From positions 1 through 64,000 of the forward strand of contig NZ_JBEXMJ010000023.1 in NCBI RefSeq assembly GCF_040610475.1: a DNA stretch of 64,000 nt, read 5' to 3'. The notes under the pieces were generated by a model. The model searched no databases. It was not told where the DNA came from and saw nothing but the letters and a program-made list of their open reading frames with translations. Below, piece after piece: positions 1 through 7,651 of this stretch. Positions within the stretch are counted from its first letter, which is position 1, and each line of letters begins with the position of its first letter. The stretch comes from Actinopolymorpha sp. NPDC004070. Its GTDB lineage: Bacteria > Actinomycetota > Actinomycetes > Propionibacteriales > Actinopolymorphaceae. Both the position numbers and the translations under genes were made by a program.

Positions 1-240
1 TCCGCCCAGTCCTCCACTTTCAACACCCTCCAAGACTCAGGAGGGGGTCAACTTTCGGAGAACCCCAGGGGGTCAGTCTTCAGGAGGCGGCGACAACAGA
101 ATCCGAGCCACCCGAGGGCGCGAGCCTGGCACCGCTGGCCGGCGGGTTTAGTCGGTGGCCTTCGTTCCAGGAGGACGGCGGCTCCTAGCCGGTCCTGCCG
201 TAGGCGCAGCTGGCTGTTCGACCGCGATGGGGCGAGCGGC
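1..240. other. Non-coding left edge with two GGGGGTCA motifs
   Basis: I see no convincing gene here. Two similar segments beginning GGGGGTCA start at 43 and 68, 25 bp apart, and continue as CTTTCGGAG-like and TCTTCAGGAG-like sequence. Repeated GGGGTCA-type motifs of this kind are common in the ends of IS21-like elements in actinobacteria, so an insertion-sequence end may lie at or beyond the left edge. No transposase is visible in the window, so this remains a weak inference. Confidence 0.25.
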
Positions 241-636
241 CTACTCGTTGGTCACGTTGATCCAGCGATTCGCCACTTCGATGAGGGCGGGCAGCTTGAC
301 GCGAACGTCTTCATGATCGCGGAAGGCGACTATTCCTCGATCCGGAGTCGACCACTGGATGAGTTCGGAAGGGTCGAAGAAGGAGAACGTGTCTGTGTCC
401 GTCCGCTTCTTGGCTCCGCGATGGAACACCAGCTCTACCCGGTCGCCGGGCTGGAGTCGGAAGGTGATTCGGTCATCGCCTGCGATGCAGAAACTCGGCG
501 CGTTCCACTTCACGCGTTCGGTGATCTGCGGGATGTTCCCAAGGATCGCTGCCCGGAGCTCCTCGATCTCGCCTTTGCGAGGGTGAGACAGGTCAAGGAG
601 GTACCGTTCAACGCTGGTAGCCGTCGCGCGAGCCAT
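241..636 (-). CDS. DUF1801 (YdhG-like) protein
   Basis: This 131-residue protein has the DUF1801 layout. An N-terminal helix pair carries the segment ERYLLDLSHPRKGEIEELR, followed by VKWNAPSF, where the family conserves a W-(N/G)-x-P-x-F/Y stretch. A strand with FRLQPGDRVELVFHRGAK and a C-terminal helix follow. The fold resembles the frataxin-like Bacillus YdhG, but the substrate is not known for most members. Codon use is less extreme than in the genes after 1.2 kb, and the gene stands alone beside a decayed integrase, so it may be part of acquired DNA. Family assignment is fairly secure; function is open. Confidence 0.75.
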   Translation of the reverse strand: MARATATSVERYLLDLSHPRKGEIEELRAAILGNIPQITERVKWNAPSFCIAGDDRITFRLQPGDRVELVFHRGAKKRTDTDTFSFFDPSELIQWSTPDRGIVAFRDHEDVRVKLPALIEVANRWINVTNE

Positions 637-802
637 CCGTGTCCCTTCGTAGAACCCCTGCGCATGCCAAGGCTACGGTTCCTTCGGACACCTAAGGTCG
701 GAGTGCGGAGGGTTTGCCCGGTGGCCTGGCTTGGTCCGGGAGAGCGGCGGCCCGTAGCCTGCCCCGGCGCGGTGGGCAGCTTGGCTGCCTGGCGGTACCG
801 CC

Positions 803-1122
803 CGCGACCTGGACGACGGTCTGCCGATCGCACGCGGCGACCACACTGTCGCCCAGGCGGTGTCGTCGTGGCTCACGTACGGGTTGACCGGGCGGGACGC
901 GAGCACGTTCCGCCAGATCGTCAAGGCAGCCGGCCTGCCGCCGACGGAGTGGACGCCGCGTGAGCTGCGCCACAGCTTCGTGTCGCTGCTGTCGGACGCA
1001 GGCGTGCCGTTGGCCCGGCTGTTCGTGGACCAGGCCGCCCGGCGATCCGTAGTCACTCAGTTAGTCACTCAGCAGATGGCGAAGGGGGTGCCACCTGATG
1101 GTGACACCCCCTGCGACCTGCG

Positions 1123-1141
<19 letters not shown>
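803..1141 (+). pseudogene. Tyrosine recombinase (integrase) remnant
   Basis: The reading frame joins two separated pieces of an actinobacterial tyrosine integrase. At 809-895 it reads like the core-binding region (DDGLPIARGDHT, then SSWLTYGLTGRDAST). It then jumps to a catalytic-domain piece with ELRHSFVSLLSDAGVPL, which contains the box-I-like R-H-S. The region with the second conserved histidine and the catalytic tyrosine is missing, and a tail RLFVDQAARRSVVTQLVTQ typical of integrase C-termini follows directly. Two internal deletions are therefore likely. The frame runs into the neighbouring tRNA gene before stopping. The piece is probably inactive, a relic of an element that used tRNA-Pro. 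Confidence 0.7.
1084..1111 (-). terminator. Hairpin terminator downstream of tRNA-Pro
   Basis: On the minus strand GGGGGTGTCACC pairs with GGTGGCACCCCC across the loop ATCA, giving a 12-bp stem with one G-U pair. It begins 11 nt after the tRNA-Pro 3' end. The run of T after it is weak (TTC), as is usual in high-GC actinobacteria. It overlaps the tail of the integrase remnant on the other strand. Confidence 0.65.
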
Positions 1142-1196
<55 letters not shown>

Positions 1197-1212
1197 AGAA
1201 CGCCAGGCGAGT

Positions 1213-1776
1213 CTATCGGGCCTCTTGGCGAGCCTGCGACTGGGTATCGGTCATGGCGTCCGGGATGCCCCGGTAGACCGTCAGCTGCCACTCCTGGAAC
1301 TGCACCTGGCGCCAGTACGTCATCCCGAGCTTCTCCATCACCCGCACCGACCGGACGTTCGCCGCGACCGTGATCGCGATCAGCGACCGGAGCCGGAGCT
1401 GGCCGTACGCGAGATCACGAACGGCCATCGCCCCCTCGGTGGCCAGGCCGCGCCCCCAGGCGTTCGGGGACAGCCGCCAGCCGATCTCGACCTCCTGGGG
1501 GACGGCGAGGTGCTGGTGCAGGCCGATGAACCCGGCCAGCTCGCCCGTCGAGCGCAGTTCCACCGCGTACAGCCCGTAGCCCCGCTTCTGCCAGTGCTCG
1601 TCGATGCGCTCGGCCAGCTGGTCGCTCTCGGCCTGGCTCATCGGCGTACCCATGATGTGCTCCATCACCATCGGGTCCGCGTTGAGCGCGGTGAACGCCG
1701 GGCGGTCCTCCGCACGCCACGTCCGCAGGATCAGCCGCGGTGTGACCAGCCGAGCCGGAACCCTTAGCAACCGCAC
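1213..1776 (-). CDS. GNAT family N-acetyltransferase (RimJ/RimL type)
   Basis: The 187-residue protein opens with the RimJ/RimL-type strand LVTPRLILRTWRAEDRPAF. It contains the acetyl-CoA binding motif A region as RLSPNAWGRGLATEGAMAVRDLAYGQL (residues about 103-129) and motif B ITVAANVRSVRVMEKLGMTY (about 135-154). It would transfer an acetyl group from acetyl-CoA to an amine; the acceptor cannot be told from sequence. It is separated by 10 bp from the metallophosphoesterase gene on the same strand, so the two could be co-transcribed with the phosphoesterase first. Confidence 0.88.
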   Translation of the reverse strand: MRLLRVPARLVTPRLILRTWRAEDRPAFTALNADPMVMEHIMGTPMSQAESDQLAERIDEHWQKRGYGLYAVELRSTGELAGFIGLHQHLAVPQEVEIGWRLSPNAWGRGLATEGAMAVRDLAYGQLRLRSLIAITVAANVRSVRVMEKLGMTYWRQVQFQEWQLTVYRGIPDAMTDTQSQARQEAR

Positions 1777-1786
1777 GCAGGCGCCC

Positions 1787-2689
1787 TCACCTGGCGGGTC
1801 GCAGGGTCAGCAGGCTGGCCTCGGGATAGCACGCGAACCGGACCCGGGCGTACGGCGAGGTGCCCAGACCCGCGGACACGTGCAGCCACGACGGACCCCA
1901 GCGGGACAGGCCCTTGACCCGCTTGGTGTCCAGGTCGCAGTTGGTGACCAGCGCGCCGTAGAGGGGTACGCACAGCTGGCCGCCGTGGGTGTGCCCGGCC
2001 AGCAGGAGGCGGTATCCGTCCGCGGCCATCGCGTCCAGCACCCGGCGGTACGGCGCGTGGGTGACCCCGATGGTGAGTTCGGCGGACTCGTCGGCGGGCC
2101 CGGCGACCTCGTCGTACCGATCGGCGCGGATGTGCGGGTCGTCCACCCCCGCGAACGCCCAGCGCCGGCCGTCCGCCTTCAGCTCGCCCTTGGCGTTGTT
2201 GAGATCCAGCCAGCCGGCCTCGGTGAAGCCCTTCCGCAGCTCCTCGATCGGCAGCTTCGGCGCGACGAGCGGCCTCGGCCCTTCCTTTCGCCTGAGGTAA
2301 CGGAACGGGTTCACCGGTGACGGTGCGTAGTAGTCGTTCGATCCGAAGACGAAGACGCCGGGCAGCTCCAGCAGCCGCTCGTAGGCGTGCAACGCCACCG
2401 GGATCGACTCCGGGTCGGAGATGTTGTCGCCGGTGTTGACCACCAGGTCGGGCTCCAGGGCGGCCAGGCCTCGGACCCAGTCCACCTTGTCCTGCTGGTC
2501 CGGCATGAGGTGAAGGTCGGACAGGTGCAGGATGCGAAGCGGCCGGCTGCCCGGCGCCAGCACCGGCACGTCGAAGCGGCGCAGGCGGAAGGCGTGCGCT
2601 TCGTACGCCGCGGCGTAGGTCACGCAGGCGGCACCGGCGGCGACGGCACCGGCGGCTGTTCCCAGGGAGTACTTGAGCAGCGGATGCAC
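1787..2689 (-). CDS. Membrane-anchored metallophosphoesterase
   Basis: This is a calcineurin-like phosphoesterase of about 300 residues. A single N-terminal membrane segment (GTAAGAVAAGAACVTYAAAY) is followed by the metal-binding blocks LHLSDLHLMPD, VVNTGDNIS, FGSNDYY (the GNHD position), GVTHAP and LAGHTHGGQLCVP. The family hydrolyses phosphoesters using two metals; substrates vary. The GTG at 2687-2689 is chosen because the membrane segment follows closely, with another GTG at 2705-2707 as alternative. In the GNHD motif the residues read GSND, seen in several members. It lies divergently from the yqeY-like gene, so both promoters share the 96-bp gap. Confidence 0.88.
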   Translation of the reverse strand: MHPLLKYSLGTAAGAVAAGAACVTYAAAYEAHAFRLRRFDVPVLAPGSRPLRILHLSDLHLMPDQQDKVDWVRGLAALEPDLVVNTGDNISDPESIPVALHAYERLLELPGVFVFGSNDYYAPSPVNPFRYLRRKEGPRPLVAPKLPIEELRKGFTEAGWLDLNNAKGELKADGRRWAFAGVDDPHIRADRYDEVAGPADESAELTIGVTHAPYRRVLDAMAADGYRLLLAGHTHGGQLCVPLYGALVTNCDLDTKRVKGLSRWGPSWLHVSAGLGTSPYARVRFACYPEASLLTLRPAR

Positions 2690-2773
2690 CCGGCCAGCGT
2701 GCCACACCAAACCGGGGTCGGCGAACTCGTCCGGGCTCCGGCTCGTGGCCGCCGTCCCGCCCCGCACCGACCG

Positions 2774-2779
2774 TAGGAT
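2774..2779 (+). promoter_or_regulatory. -10 element TAGGAT for a leaderless transcript
   Basis: TAGGAT ends 6 nt before the ATG at 2786, which puts the expected transcription start on or next to the start codon. No Shine-Dalgarno sequence is present. Confidence 0.5.
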
Positions 2780-2785
2780 CGGCGC

Positions 2786-3238
2786 ATGAGCGACCTCAAG
2801 GACCGTCTGCGCACTGACCTGACCGCCGCGATGAAGGCGCGGGACTCGTTGCGAGCCTCGACGCTGCGGATGACCCTGACCGAGGTGACGAACGCCGAGG
2901 TGGCCGGCACCTCCGCGCGGGAGCTGAGTGACGCCGAGGTGCTCGAGGTGCTGGACCGGGAGGCGAAGAAGCGCCGGGAGGCGGCGGACGCGTTCGAGCA
3001 GGCCGGCCGCGGCGAGCTCGCCGGCAAGGAGCGGGCCGAGGGCGAGATCATCGCGGAGTACCTCCCCGCCCAGCTGTCCGACGAGGAGCTGTCGGCGATC
3101 GTGGGCAGCGCCGTCGACGAGGTGGGCGCGAGCGGCATGAAGGACATGGGCAAGGTGATGAAGCTCGTCCAGCCGCAGGTGAAGGGCCGGGCCGAGGGCG
3201 GCCGGGTCGCCGCCGCCGTCCGCTCCCGGCTCGGCTGA
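2786..3238 (+). CDS. YqeY/GatB-like domain protein
   Basis: This 150-residue protein covers the full YqeY family. It starts with LKDRLRTDLTAAMKARDSLRASTLRMTL and carries the central EREAKKRREAADAFEQAGR-like helix (here DREAKKRREAADAFEQAGR) and the motif AEYLPAQLSDEEL. It ends with GASGMKDMGKVMKLVQPQVKGRAEGGRVAAAV. The C-terminal part is related to the tRNA-binding tail domain of GatB amidotransferase; a direct role in aminoacyl-tRNA amidation is not established. The length is normal. It has its own leaderless promoter and a strong terminator after it. Confidence 0.9.
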   Translation: MSDLKDRLRTDLTAAMKARDSLRASTLRMTLTEVTNAEVAGTSARELSDAEVLEVLDREAKKRREAADAFEQAGRGELAGKERAEGEIIAEYLPAQLSDEELSAIVGSAVDEVGASGMKDMGKVMKLVQPQVKGRAEGGRVAAAVRSRLG

Positions 3239-3258
3239 CCGCAGGCGCTCGCACCGAA

Positions 3259-3286
3259 ACCAGCTCGTACGAACCAGCTCGTACGA
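3259..3286. repeat. Tandem duplication of a 14-bp unit
   Basis: ACCAGCTCGTACGA occurs twice head to tail between the yqeY stop codon and the terminator. Each unit contains the palindrome TCGTACGA. No function is evident. Confidence 0.8.
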
Positions 3287-3292
3287 ATCGGA

Positions 3293-3336
3293 AGGGCCGC
3301 CCGAACACCGGATCTTTCCGGTGTTCGGGCGGCCCT
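3293..3336. terminator. Bidirectional terminator between yqeY and ponA
   Basis: A perfect 20-bp inverted repeat (3293-3312 with 3317-3336) closes on a TCTT loop, then CTCTCTCG follows on the plus strand. The two flanking genes converge here, so it can serve both. Confidence 0.9.
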
Positions 3337-3369
3337 CTCTCGTGCTCTGGTGTACGGCCTGCCGGGGGC

Positions 3370-5823
3370 TCAGCCGGCGCCGAGGATCCCGCCGAGCGGT
3401 CCGTGCGGGCCGGGGTGGCCCGGGCCTGGCTTGTGCGGACCGGGGTTGCCGGGGCCGGGTGGCAGGTCCGGGCCCTTGGGCGGCGGCGGGTTGGGCTGCG
3501 GCTGCGGGTCTGGCTGCGGCGGCGGCGCGGGCGGCGACCCGTCGGAGATGTAGACGACGATGGTCGAGCCCGAACCGGCCTTGCTGTTGGGGCCTGGGCT
3601 CTGCCGGGCGACCGTGCCGCGGGGCAGCCCGGAGTCGACGTAGGAGCCGACGGCCATGCTGAACCCGGCTGCCTCGATCGTCTTCTGGGCCTGGTCCTTG
3701 CTCATCGAGATCACCGACGGCACGTCGGTCGGCACGCCCTGCACGATGTCGGGGTTGGGCTCGACGAAGTTCGGGCTCTTCGTGCCCTCCAGCGCGCCCT
3801 TCATCGCCGCGGTCCACATCGGGCCGGCGAGCTTGCCACCCCAGACCTGGTCGCCGAACACGTTGCGGCCACCGATCCGCTTGCCGATCAGGCTGGTCTG
3901 CGGCGCGTCCGCGTCGGTGATCACCGACGCGGCGGCCATGTTGGTGGTGTAGCCCATGAACCACACGCCGATGCGGTCCTCGCTGGTACCGGTCTTACCG
4001 GCGGCCTGGCGCCCGTCGAGGTGCATGTCCGCGCCGGTACGGCCCGGGTCGGGACCGTCGATGACCTGACGGAGGACGTAGTTGACGCCGTCGGCCACGT
4101 CACGCGGAAGGACCTGCTTGCAGTCGGGCCCCTGCACCTTGACCTGGTTGCCGGCGCGGTCGGTCACCTCGGTGATCGGGATCGCGTTGCAGTGCAGGCC
4201 GCGGGCGGCGAACGTGGCGTACGCCTCGGCCATGGACACCGGCGCGATCTCGTTGACACCCAGGGTGAACGGCTTGACCTGCTGCAGCGGTTTGCCGTCC
4301 GCGCGGACCGCGCCCATCTTGGCGGCAATGGTGGCCGGGTCGCAGATGCCGGTCACCTTCTCGAGTTCGGCGAAGAAGGTGTTCACCGAGTGGGTGGCGC
4401 CTGAGATCATCGTGCTGGTCGAGCCGGCGCTGGTGGAGTTGCTGACGTTCCAAGGCTCGGTGACCGCGCCTGGCCTGCCGCCGGGGCAGGTCTTCACCGG
4501 TCCGGTGATCGTCGTGCTCTGCGGCGACGGGAACGACTTCGTGATCGGGATGCCCTGCTTGATCGCCGCGGCCAGCACGAACGGCTTGAACGTCGATCCC
4601 GGCTGGTAGCCGAGCGTGCCGTTGTACTTCTGCGGGACGTTGAGGTTGATGAACGTGTTGCCCTTGCCCTGGCCGTAACCCCGCGACTGGGCCATCGCCT
4701 TGATGTAACCGGTGCCCGGCTCGACCATCGACACCGCGCCGATCGCGCCGTCGGTGGGGTGCACGCTCTCGTGCACCGCCTTCTCCGCGGCCGCCTGGGC
4801 CTTCGGGTCGAGCGTGGTCTGGATCGTCAGCCCGCCCTGGTCGATCATCTGCCGGCGCTGGTCGCGGGTCTTGCCGAGGTTGGGGTCGTGCAGCAGGAGC
4901 TGCTCGACGTAGTCGCAGAAGAACGGGTACTTCGAGTAGTAGCAGCCGCGGGGCGTCTTGTTCATCTTCAGCCCGAGCGGGGTCGCGCGCGCGTCCTGGT
5001 AGACCTTCGGCGAGATCATCCCCAGGGTGGCCATGCGAGAGAGCACGAGGTTGCGGCGGTTCAGCGCGGCCTTGGCGTCGGCGACCGGGTTGACGTTGTT
5101 CGGGTCGCGTACCAGCCCGGCGAGCAGGGCCGCCTGGGGCACGGTGAGCTTGGCCGCGGTGGTGCTGAAGTAGTGCCGGGCGGCGGACTCGATGCCGTAG
5201 GCGCCGTCACCGAAGTAGACGATGTTGAGGTACTTGCCCAGGATCTCGTCCTTGGTCATCTTCTTCTCGAGCTCGACGGCGTAACGCAGCTCCTGGAGCT
5301 TGCGGCCGTAGGAGTCCTCGATGACCTGGGCCTTCTCCTCCGGGGTCTGGGCGTTCTCGAACAGCACCTGCTTGACGTACTGCTGGGTGATGCTCGAACC
5401 ACCCTGGGAGACCCCGCCGGACTGCTGGTTGCGTACGAACGCCCGCATCGTGCCCTGGATGTCCAGGGGCCCGTGCTGGCGGAACCGCGCGTCCTCGATC
5501 GCGACCATGGCGCTCTGCATCGACTGCGCCACCCGCTTCAGCGGCACCTCGACGCGGTTCTGGTCGTAGAACGTCGCCATCACCGAGCCGTCGGCGGCCA
5601 GCACCCGGCTGCGCTCGGGAAGCGGCGGGCTCTCGAGATTGCCGTCCATGTTCTCGAACGCGTCGGTGGCCGACTGGGAGGAAAGCCCCAGCAAACCGGC
5701 GAACGGGACGGCAAGCCCGGCGACGAGTGCGCCGGTGAGCGCACTGATCCCGACGAACAGCAGGATCTGCGAGACGAAACCTCGCTCACCGTGTGTTCGC
5801 GACATGGCTCGGATTGGGCTCAT
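3370..5823 (-). CDS. ponA: Class A penicillin-binding protein with PASTA domain
   Basis: This 817-residue bifunctional peptidoglycan synthase has a membrane anchor at about residues 17-48. The glycosyltransferase domain includes VAIEDARFRQHGPLD, GGSSITQQYVKQ and KYLNIVYFGDGAYGIE. The transpeptidase domain carries the active-site serine in GSTFKPF, SNS and KTGTSED. One PASTA domain follows (SVISMSKDQAQKTIEAAGF), then a Pro/Gly-rich tail. It polymerises and cross-links cell-wall glycan outside the membrane. The arrangement with a divergent wblA/whiB4 gene matches the M. tuberculosis ponA2-whiB4 and S. coelicolor SCO3580-SCO3579 neighbourhoods. A TAGGCT -10 box lies 8 nt before the ATG, so the mRNA is probably leaderless. 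A start six codons in (MSRTHGERGF) is possible. Confidence 0.96.
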   Translation of the reverse strand: MSPIRAMSRTHGERGFVSQILLFVGISALTGALVAGLAVPFAGLLGLSSQSATDAFENMDGNLESPPLPERSRVLAADGSVMATFYDQNRVEVPLKRVAQSMQSAMVAIEDARFRQHGPLDIQGTMRAFVRNQQSGGVSQGGSSITQQYVKQVLFENAQTPEEKAQVIEDSYGRKLQELRYAVELEKKMTKDEILGKYLNIVYFGDGAYGIESAARHYFSTTAAKLTVPQAALLAGLVRDPNNVNPVADAKAALNRRNLVLSRMATLGMISPKVYQDARATPLGLKMNKTPRGCYYSKYPFFCDYVEQLLLHDPNLGKTRDQRRQMIDQGGLTIQTTLDPKAQAAAEKAVHESVHPTDGAIGAVSMVEPGTGYIKAMAQSRGYGQGKGNTFINLNVPQKYNGTLGYQPGSTFKPFVLAAAIKQGIPITKSFPSPQSTTITGPVKTCPGGRPGAVTEPWNVSNSTSAGSTSTMISGATHSVNTFFAELEKVTGICDPATIAAKMGAVRADGKPLQQVKPFTLGVNEIAPVSMAEAYATFAARGLHCNAIPITEVTDRAGNQVKVQGPDCKQVLPRDVADGVNYVLRQVIDGPDPGRTGADMHLDGRQAAGKTGTSEDRIGVWFMGYTTNMAAASVITDADAPQTSLIGKRIGGRNVFGDQVWGGKLAGPMWTAAMKGALEGTKSPNFVEPNPDIVQGVPTDVPSVISMSKDQAQKTIEAAGFSMAVGSYVDSGLPRGTVARQSPGPNSKAGSGSTIVVYISDGSPPAPPPQPDPQPQPNPPPPKGPDLPPGPGNPGPHKPGPGHPGPHGPLGGILGAG

Positions 5824-5831
5824 GACGGCAC

Positions 5832-5837
5832 AGCCTA
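5832..5837 (-). promoter_or_regulatory. -10 element TAGGCT for ponA
   Basis: On the minus strand TAGGCT is followed by 8 nt and then the ponA ATG. No ribosome-binding site intervenes, which points to a leaderless transcript. Confidence 0.5.
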
Positions 5838-5975
5838 CGCGGTCGTCCTGAGTGATCGCTTCGTCAAGTCGCCGACCTCCCGAGCCCTACTTACCCCGTC
5901 CGACGGTCGACACAATCTCAAATCTGGCCTTCGGGGGCTGTCGCTTTGGCCACTCGGGGCCTTACCGTTCTGCCA

Positions 5976-6019
5976 GGACGTTGGGGGAACGTCCGCGCAT
6001 CGGTCACCTTGCGTGACCG
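5976..6019. promoter_or_regulatory. Two 7-5-7 inverted repeats upstream of wblA
   Basis: GGACGTT-GGGGG-AACGTCC (5976-5994) and CGGTCAC-CTTGC-GTGACCG (6001-6019) are both perfect 7-bp inverted repeats with a 5-bp spacer, centred 25 bp apart. They lie 22-66 bp before the wblA start and are not explained by coding. They could be operators for one or two dimeric regulators, or leader hairpins. Confidence 0.5.
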
Positions 6020-6041
6020 ACGTCAGGGGAGGGACAAGAGA

Positions 6042-6365
6042 ATGACATGGAATGGCGACTGGGTCCGGCTGGCCGCCTGCCGCGGAAGTGACGAACCCGA
6101 CCGGCTGTTCGTCCAGGGGGCCGCTCAGCACGATGTCAAGACCGTCTGCATGGGGTGCCCGGTGCGGACCGAGTGCCTCGCGGAAGCACTGGACGGTCGG
6201 ATCGAATGGGGGGTTTGGGGAGGAATGACCGAGCGCGAGCGTCGTGCCGTGCTCCGTCGACGCCCCACCGTCACCTCGTGGCGGCAGCTGCTCGAAACCG
6301 CTCGTACCGAATACGAGCGGGCCTACACCACAGAGGGACCCGCGCGGGTTCGTGCCCTCGGGTAG
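6042..6365 (+). CDS. wblA: WhiB-family iron-sulfur protein, WblA/WhiB4 type
   Basis: This 107-residue protein has the four cluster cysteines of WhiB proteins at residues 13, 36, 39 and 45 (AACRG, CMGCPVRTEC) and the GVWGG turn at 57-61. The segment LFVQGAAQ and the tail TERERRAVLRRRPTVTSWRQLLE match the WhiB4/WblA branch rather than WhiB1 or WhiD. Such proteins bind a redox- and NO-sensitive 4Fe-4S cluster and act as transcriptional or DNA-binding regulators. WblA represses development and antibiotic genes in Streptomyces, and WhiB4 affects the oxidative stress response in mycobacteria. The ATG at 6042 is chosen for the GGGGAGGGA ribosome-binding site 7 nt upstream. A longer in-frame start has no support. 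Confidence 0.93.
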   Translation: MTWNGDWVRLAACRGSDEPDRLFVQGAAQHDVKTVCMGCPVRTECLAEALDGRIEWGVWGGMTERERRAVLRRRPTVTSWRQLLETARTEYERAYTTEGPARVRALG

Positions 6366-6465
6366 GCAGAGCAGCGCTGAGTAGCAGTTCACGTCGGTGC
6401 CCTCGTCCCGGACCATGACGGGGGCCCGGCGCTTTTCGTATCACCACCACCACTCACCACCGCCG

Positions 6466-6494
6466 GGCGTACGCCAGTCACATCGGCGTACGCC
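6466..6494. terminator. Paired GGCGTACGCC palindromes, likely bidirectional terminator
   Basis: The self-complementary decamer GGCGTACGCC occurs at 6466-6475 and 6485-6494, so the two copies can pair as a 10-bp hairpin with a 9-nt loop. It sits between the convergent wblA gene and the ATPase gene ending at 6497. The copies also extend as a 15-nt direct repeat with one mismatch. Confidence 0.5.
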
Positions 6495-6496
6495 GG

Positions 6497-7651
6497 TCAT
6501 TCGCCGCCGAGCCGGGCACCGATCTCGCGCAAGCCGTCCAGGTCGTGCACGTCGGACGACAGCGCGGGTACGCCGGCCACCGCGACACCCGGGTGGGCCG
6601 ATACGAACCTCTCGGCCAGGTGGTGCTCGCGGGCGGCCCGGCGCATGCGTTCGCCGTGCAGGCGCAGCACCGCGGCGGCGACCGGGTGCTTGCCGGTCTC
6701 GGTGAGCGCCTCGGCTGCTGACAGGCTGCGCTCGGCGGAGACGTGGGTCGCCGCCGGGGAGGTCATCCGGTTGAGCACCATGCCGGTCAGCGGCATGCGC
6801 TCGTCCCGCAGGCGTTCGACGAAGTAGGCCGCCTCGCGCATCGCGTCGGGTTCGGGCGCGGCCACCACGAGGAACGCCGTCCGGTCCTGCTGGAGCAGCG
6901 CGTAGGTGCGCTCCGACCGCGCCCGGAAGCCGCCGAACGTCGTGTCCAGCGCGGCGACGAACGTCTGGATGTCGGTGAGCACCTGGGCGCCGAGGAGCTT
7001 GGTGAGCATTCCGGTCACCAGGCCCATCCCGGCCGAGAACATCTTGATCGGGCCCCGCGCGGGCGCGCTCAGCAGCCGCAGCAGCCGGCTGTCCAGGAAC
7101 GACGACAGCCGCTTCGGTGCGTCCAGGAAGTCCAGCGCGGACCGCGACGGCGGGGTGTCCACGATGATCAGGTCGTAGCGCCCGTCGGCCAGGGCGTCGG
7201 CGTGCAACTGCCCCAGCTTCTCCATCGCCATGTACTCCTGGGTGCCCGCGAACGACGACGACAGCGCGACGTAGAACGGGTTCTCCAGGATCACCTTCGC
7301 CTTCTCCGGCGAGGTGGTGGCCAGCACCACCTGGTCGAAGGTGCGCTTCATGTCCAGCATCATCGCGTCGAGGTGACCGCCGCGTTTGGTGTCGATCCCC
7401 TCCACCCGGCGCGGGGTGTCGTCGAGCTCGGGCAGCCCCATCGCCTGGGCCAGCCGGCGCGCGGGGTCGATGGTGAGGACGACGACCTGCCGGCCGCGTT
7501 CGGCGGCGCGCACGCCGAGGGCTGCCGCGGTGGTGGTCTTGCCGACTCCGCCGGAGCCGCAGCAGACGACGATCTCCACCGTCCGGTCGTCCAGCAGCGC
7601 GTCGATCTCCAGGCCGTGCAGGCCGTCCACGGTCTTCCTCCGCCTCGTCAT
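6497..7651 (-). CDS. ArsA/Get3-like ATPase, second subunit (Rv3680-like)
   Basis: This 384-residue P-loop ATPase belongs to the ArsA/Get3 family. Its P-loop is GSGGVGKTTT at about 32-41, so the lysine that marks the deviant Walker A motif (KGGxGKT) is replaced by Ser33 while the catalytic Lys38 is kept. The switch and DTPPSRSALDFLDAP (A-loop-like) segments are conserved. It overlaps the stop of the partner gene by 4 bp, as in the mycobacterial Rv3679-Rv3680 pair, which forms a heteromeric complex. Role by analogy: a soluble ATP-driven chaperone or sorting factor linked to wall and stress physiology. The substrate is unknown, and arsenic transport is unlikely because no arsB is present. Confidence 0.9.
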   Translation of the reverse strand: MTRRRKTVDGLHGLEIDALLDDRTVEIVVCCGSGGVGKTTTAAALGVRAAERGRQVVVLTIDPARRLAQAMGLPELDDTPRRVEGIDTKRGGHLDAMMLDMKRTFDQVVLATTSPEKAKVILENPFYVALSSSFAGTQEYMAMEKLGQLHADALADGRYDLIIVDTPPSRSALDFLDAPKRLSSFLDSRLLRLLSAPARGPIKMFSAGMGLVTGMLTKLLGAQVLTDIQTFVAALDTTFGGFRARSERTYALLQQDRTAFLVVAAPEPDAMREAAYFVERLRDERMPLTGMVLNRMTSPAATHVSAERSLSAAEALTETGKHPVAAAVLRLHGERMRRAAREHHLAERFVSAHPGVAVAGVPALSSDVHDLDGLREIGARLGGE

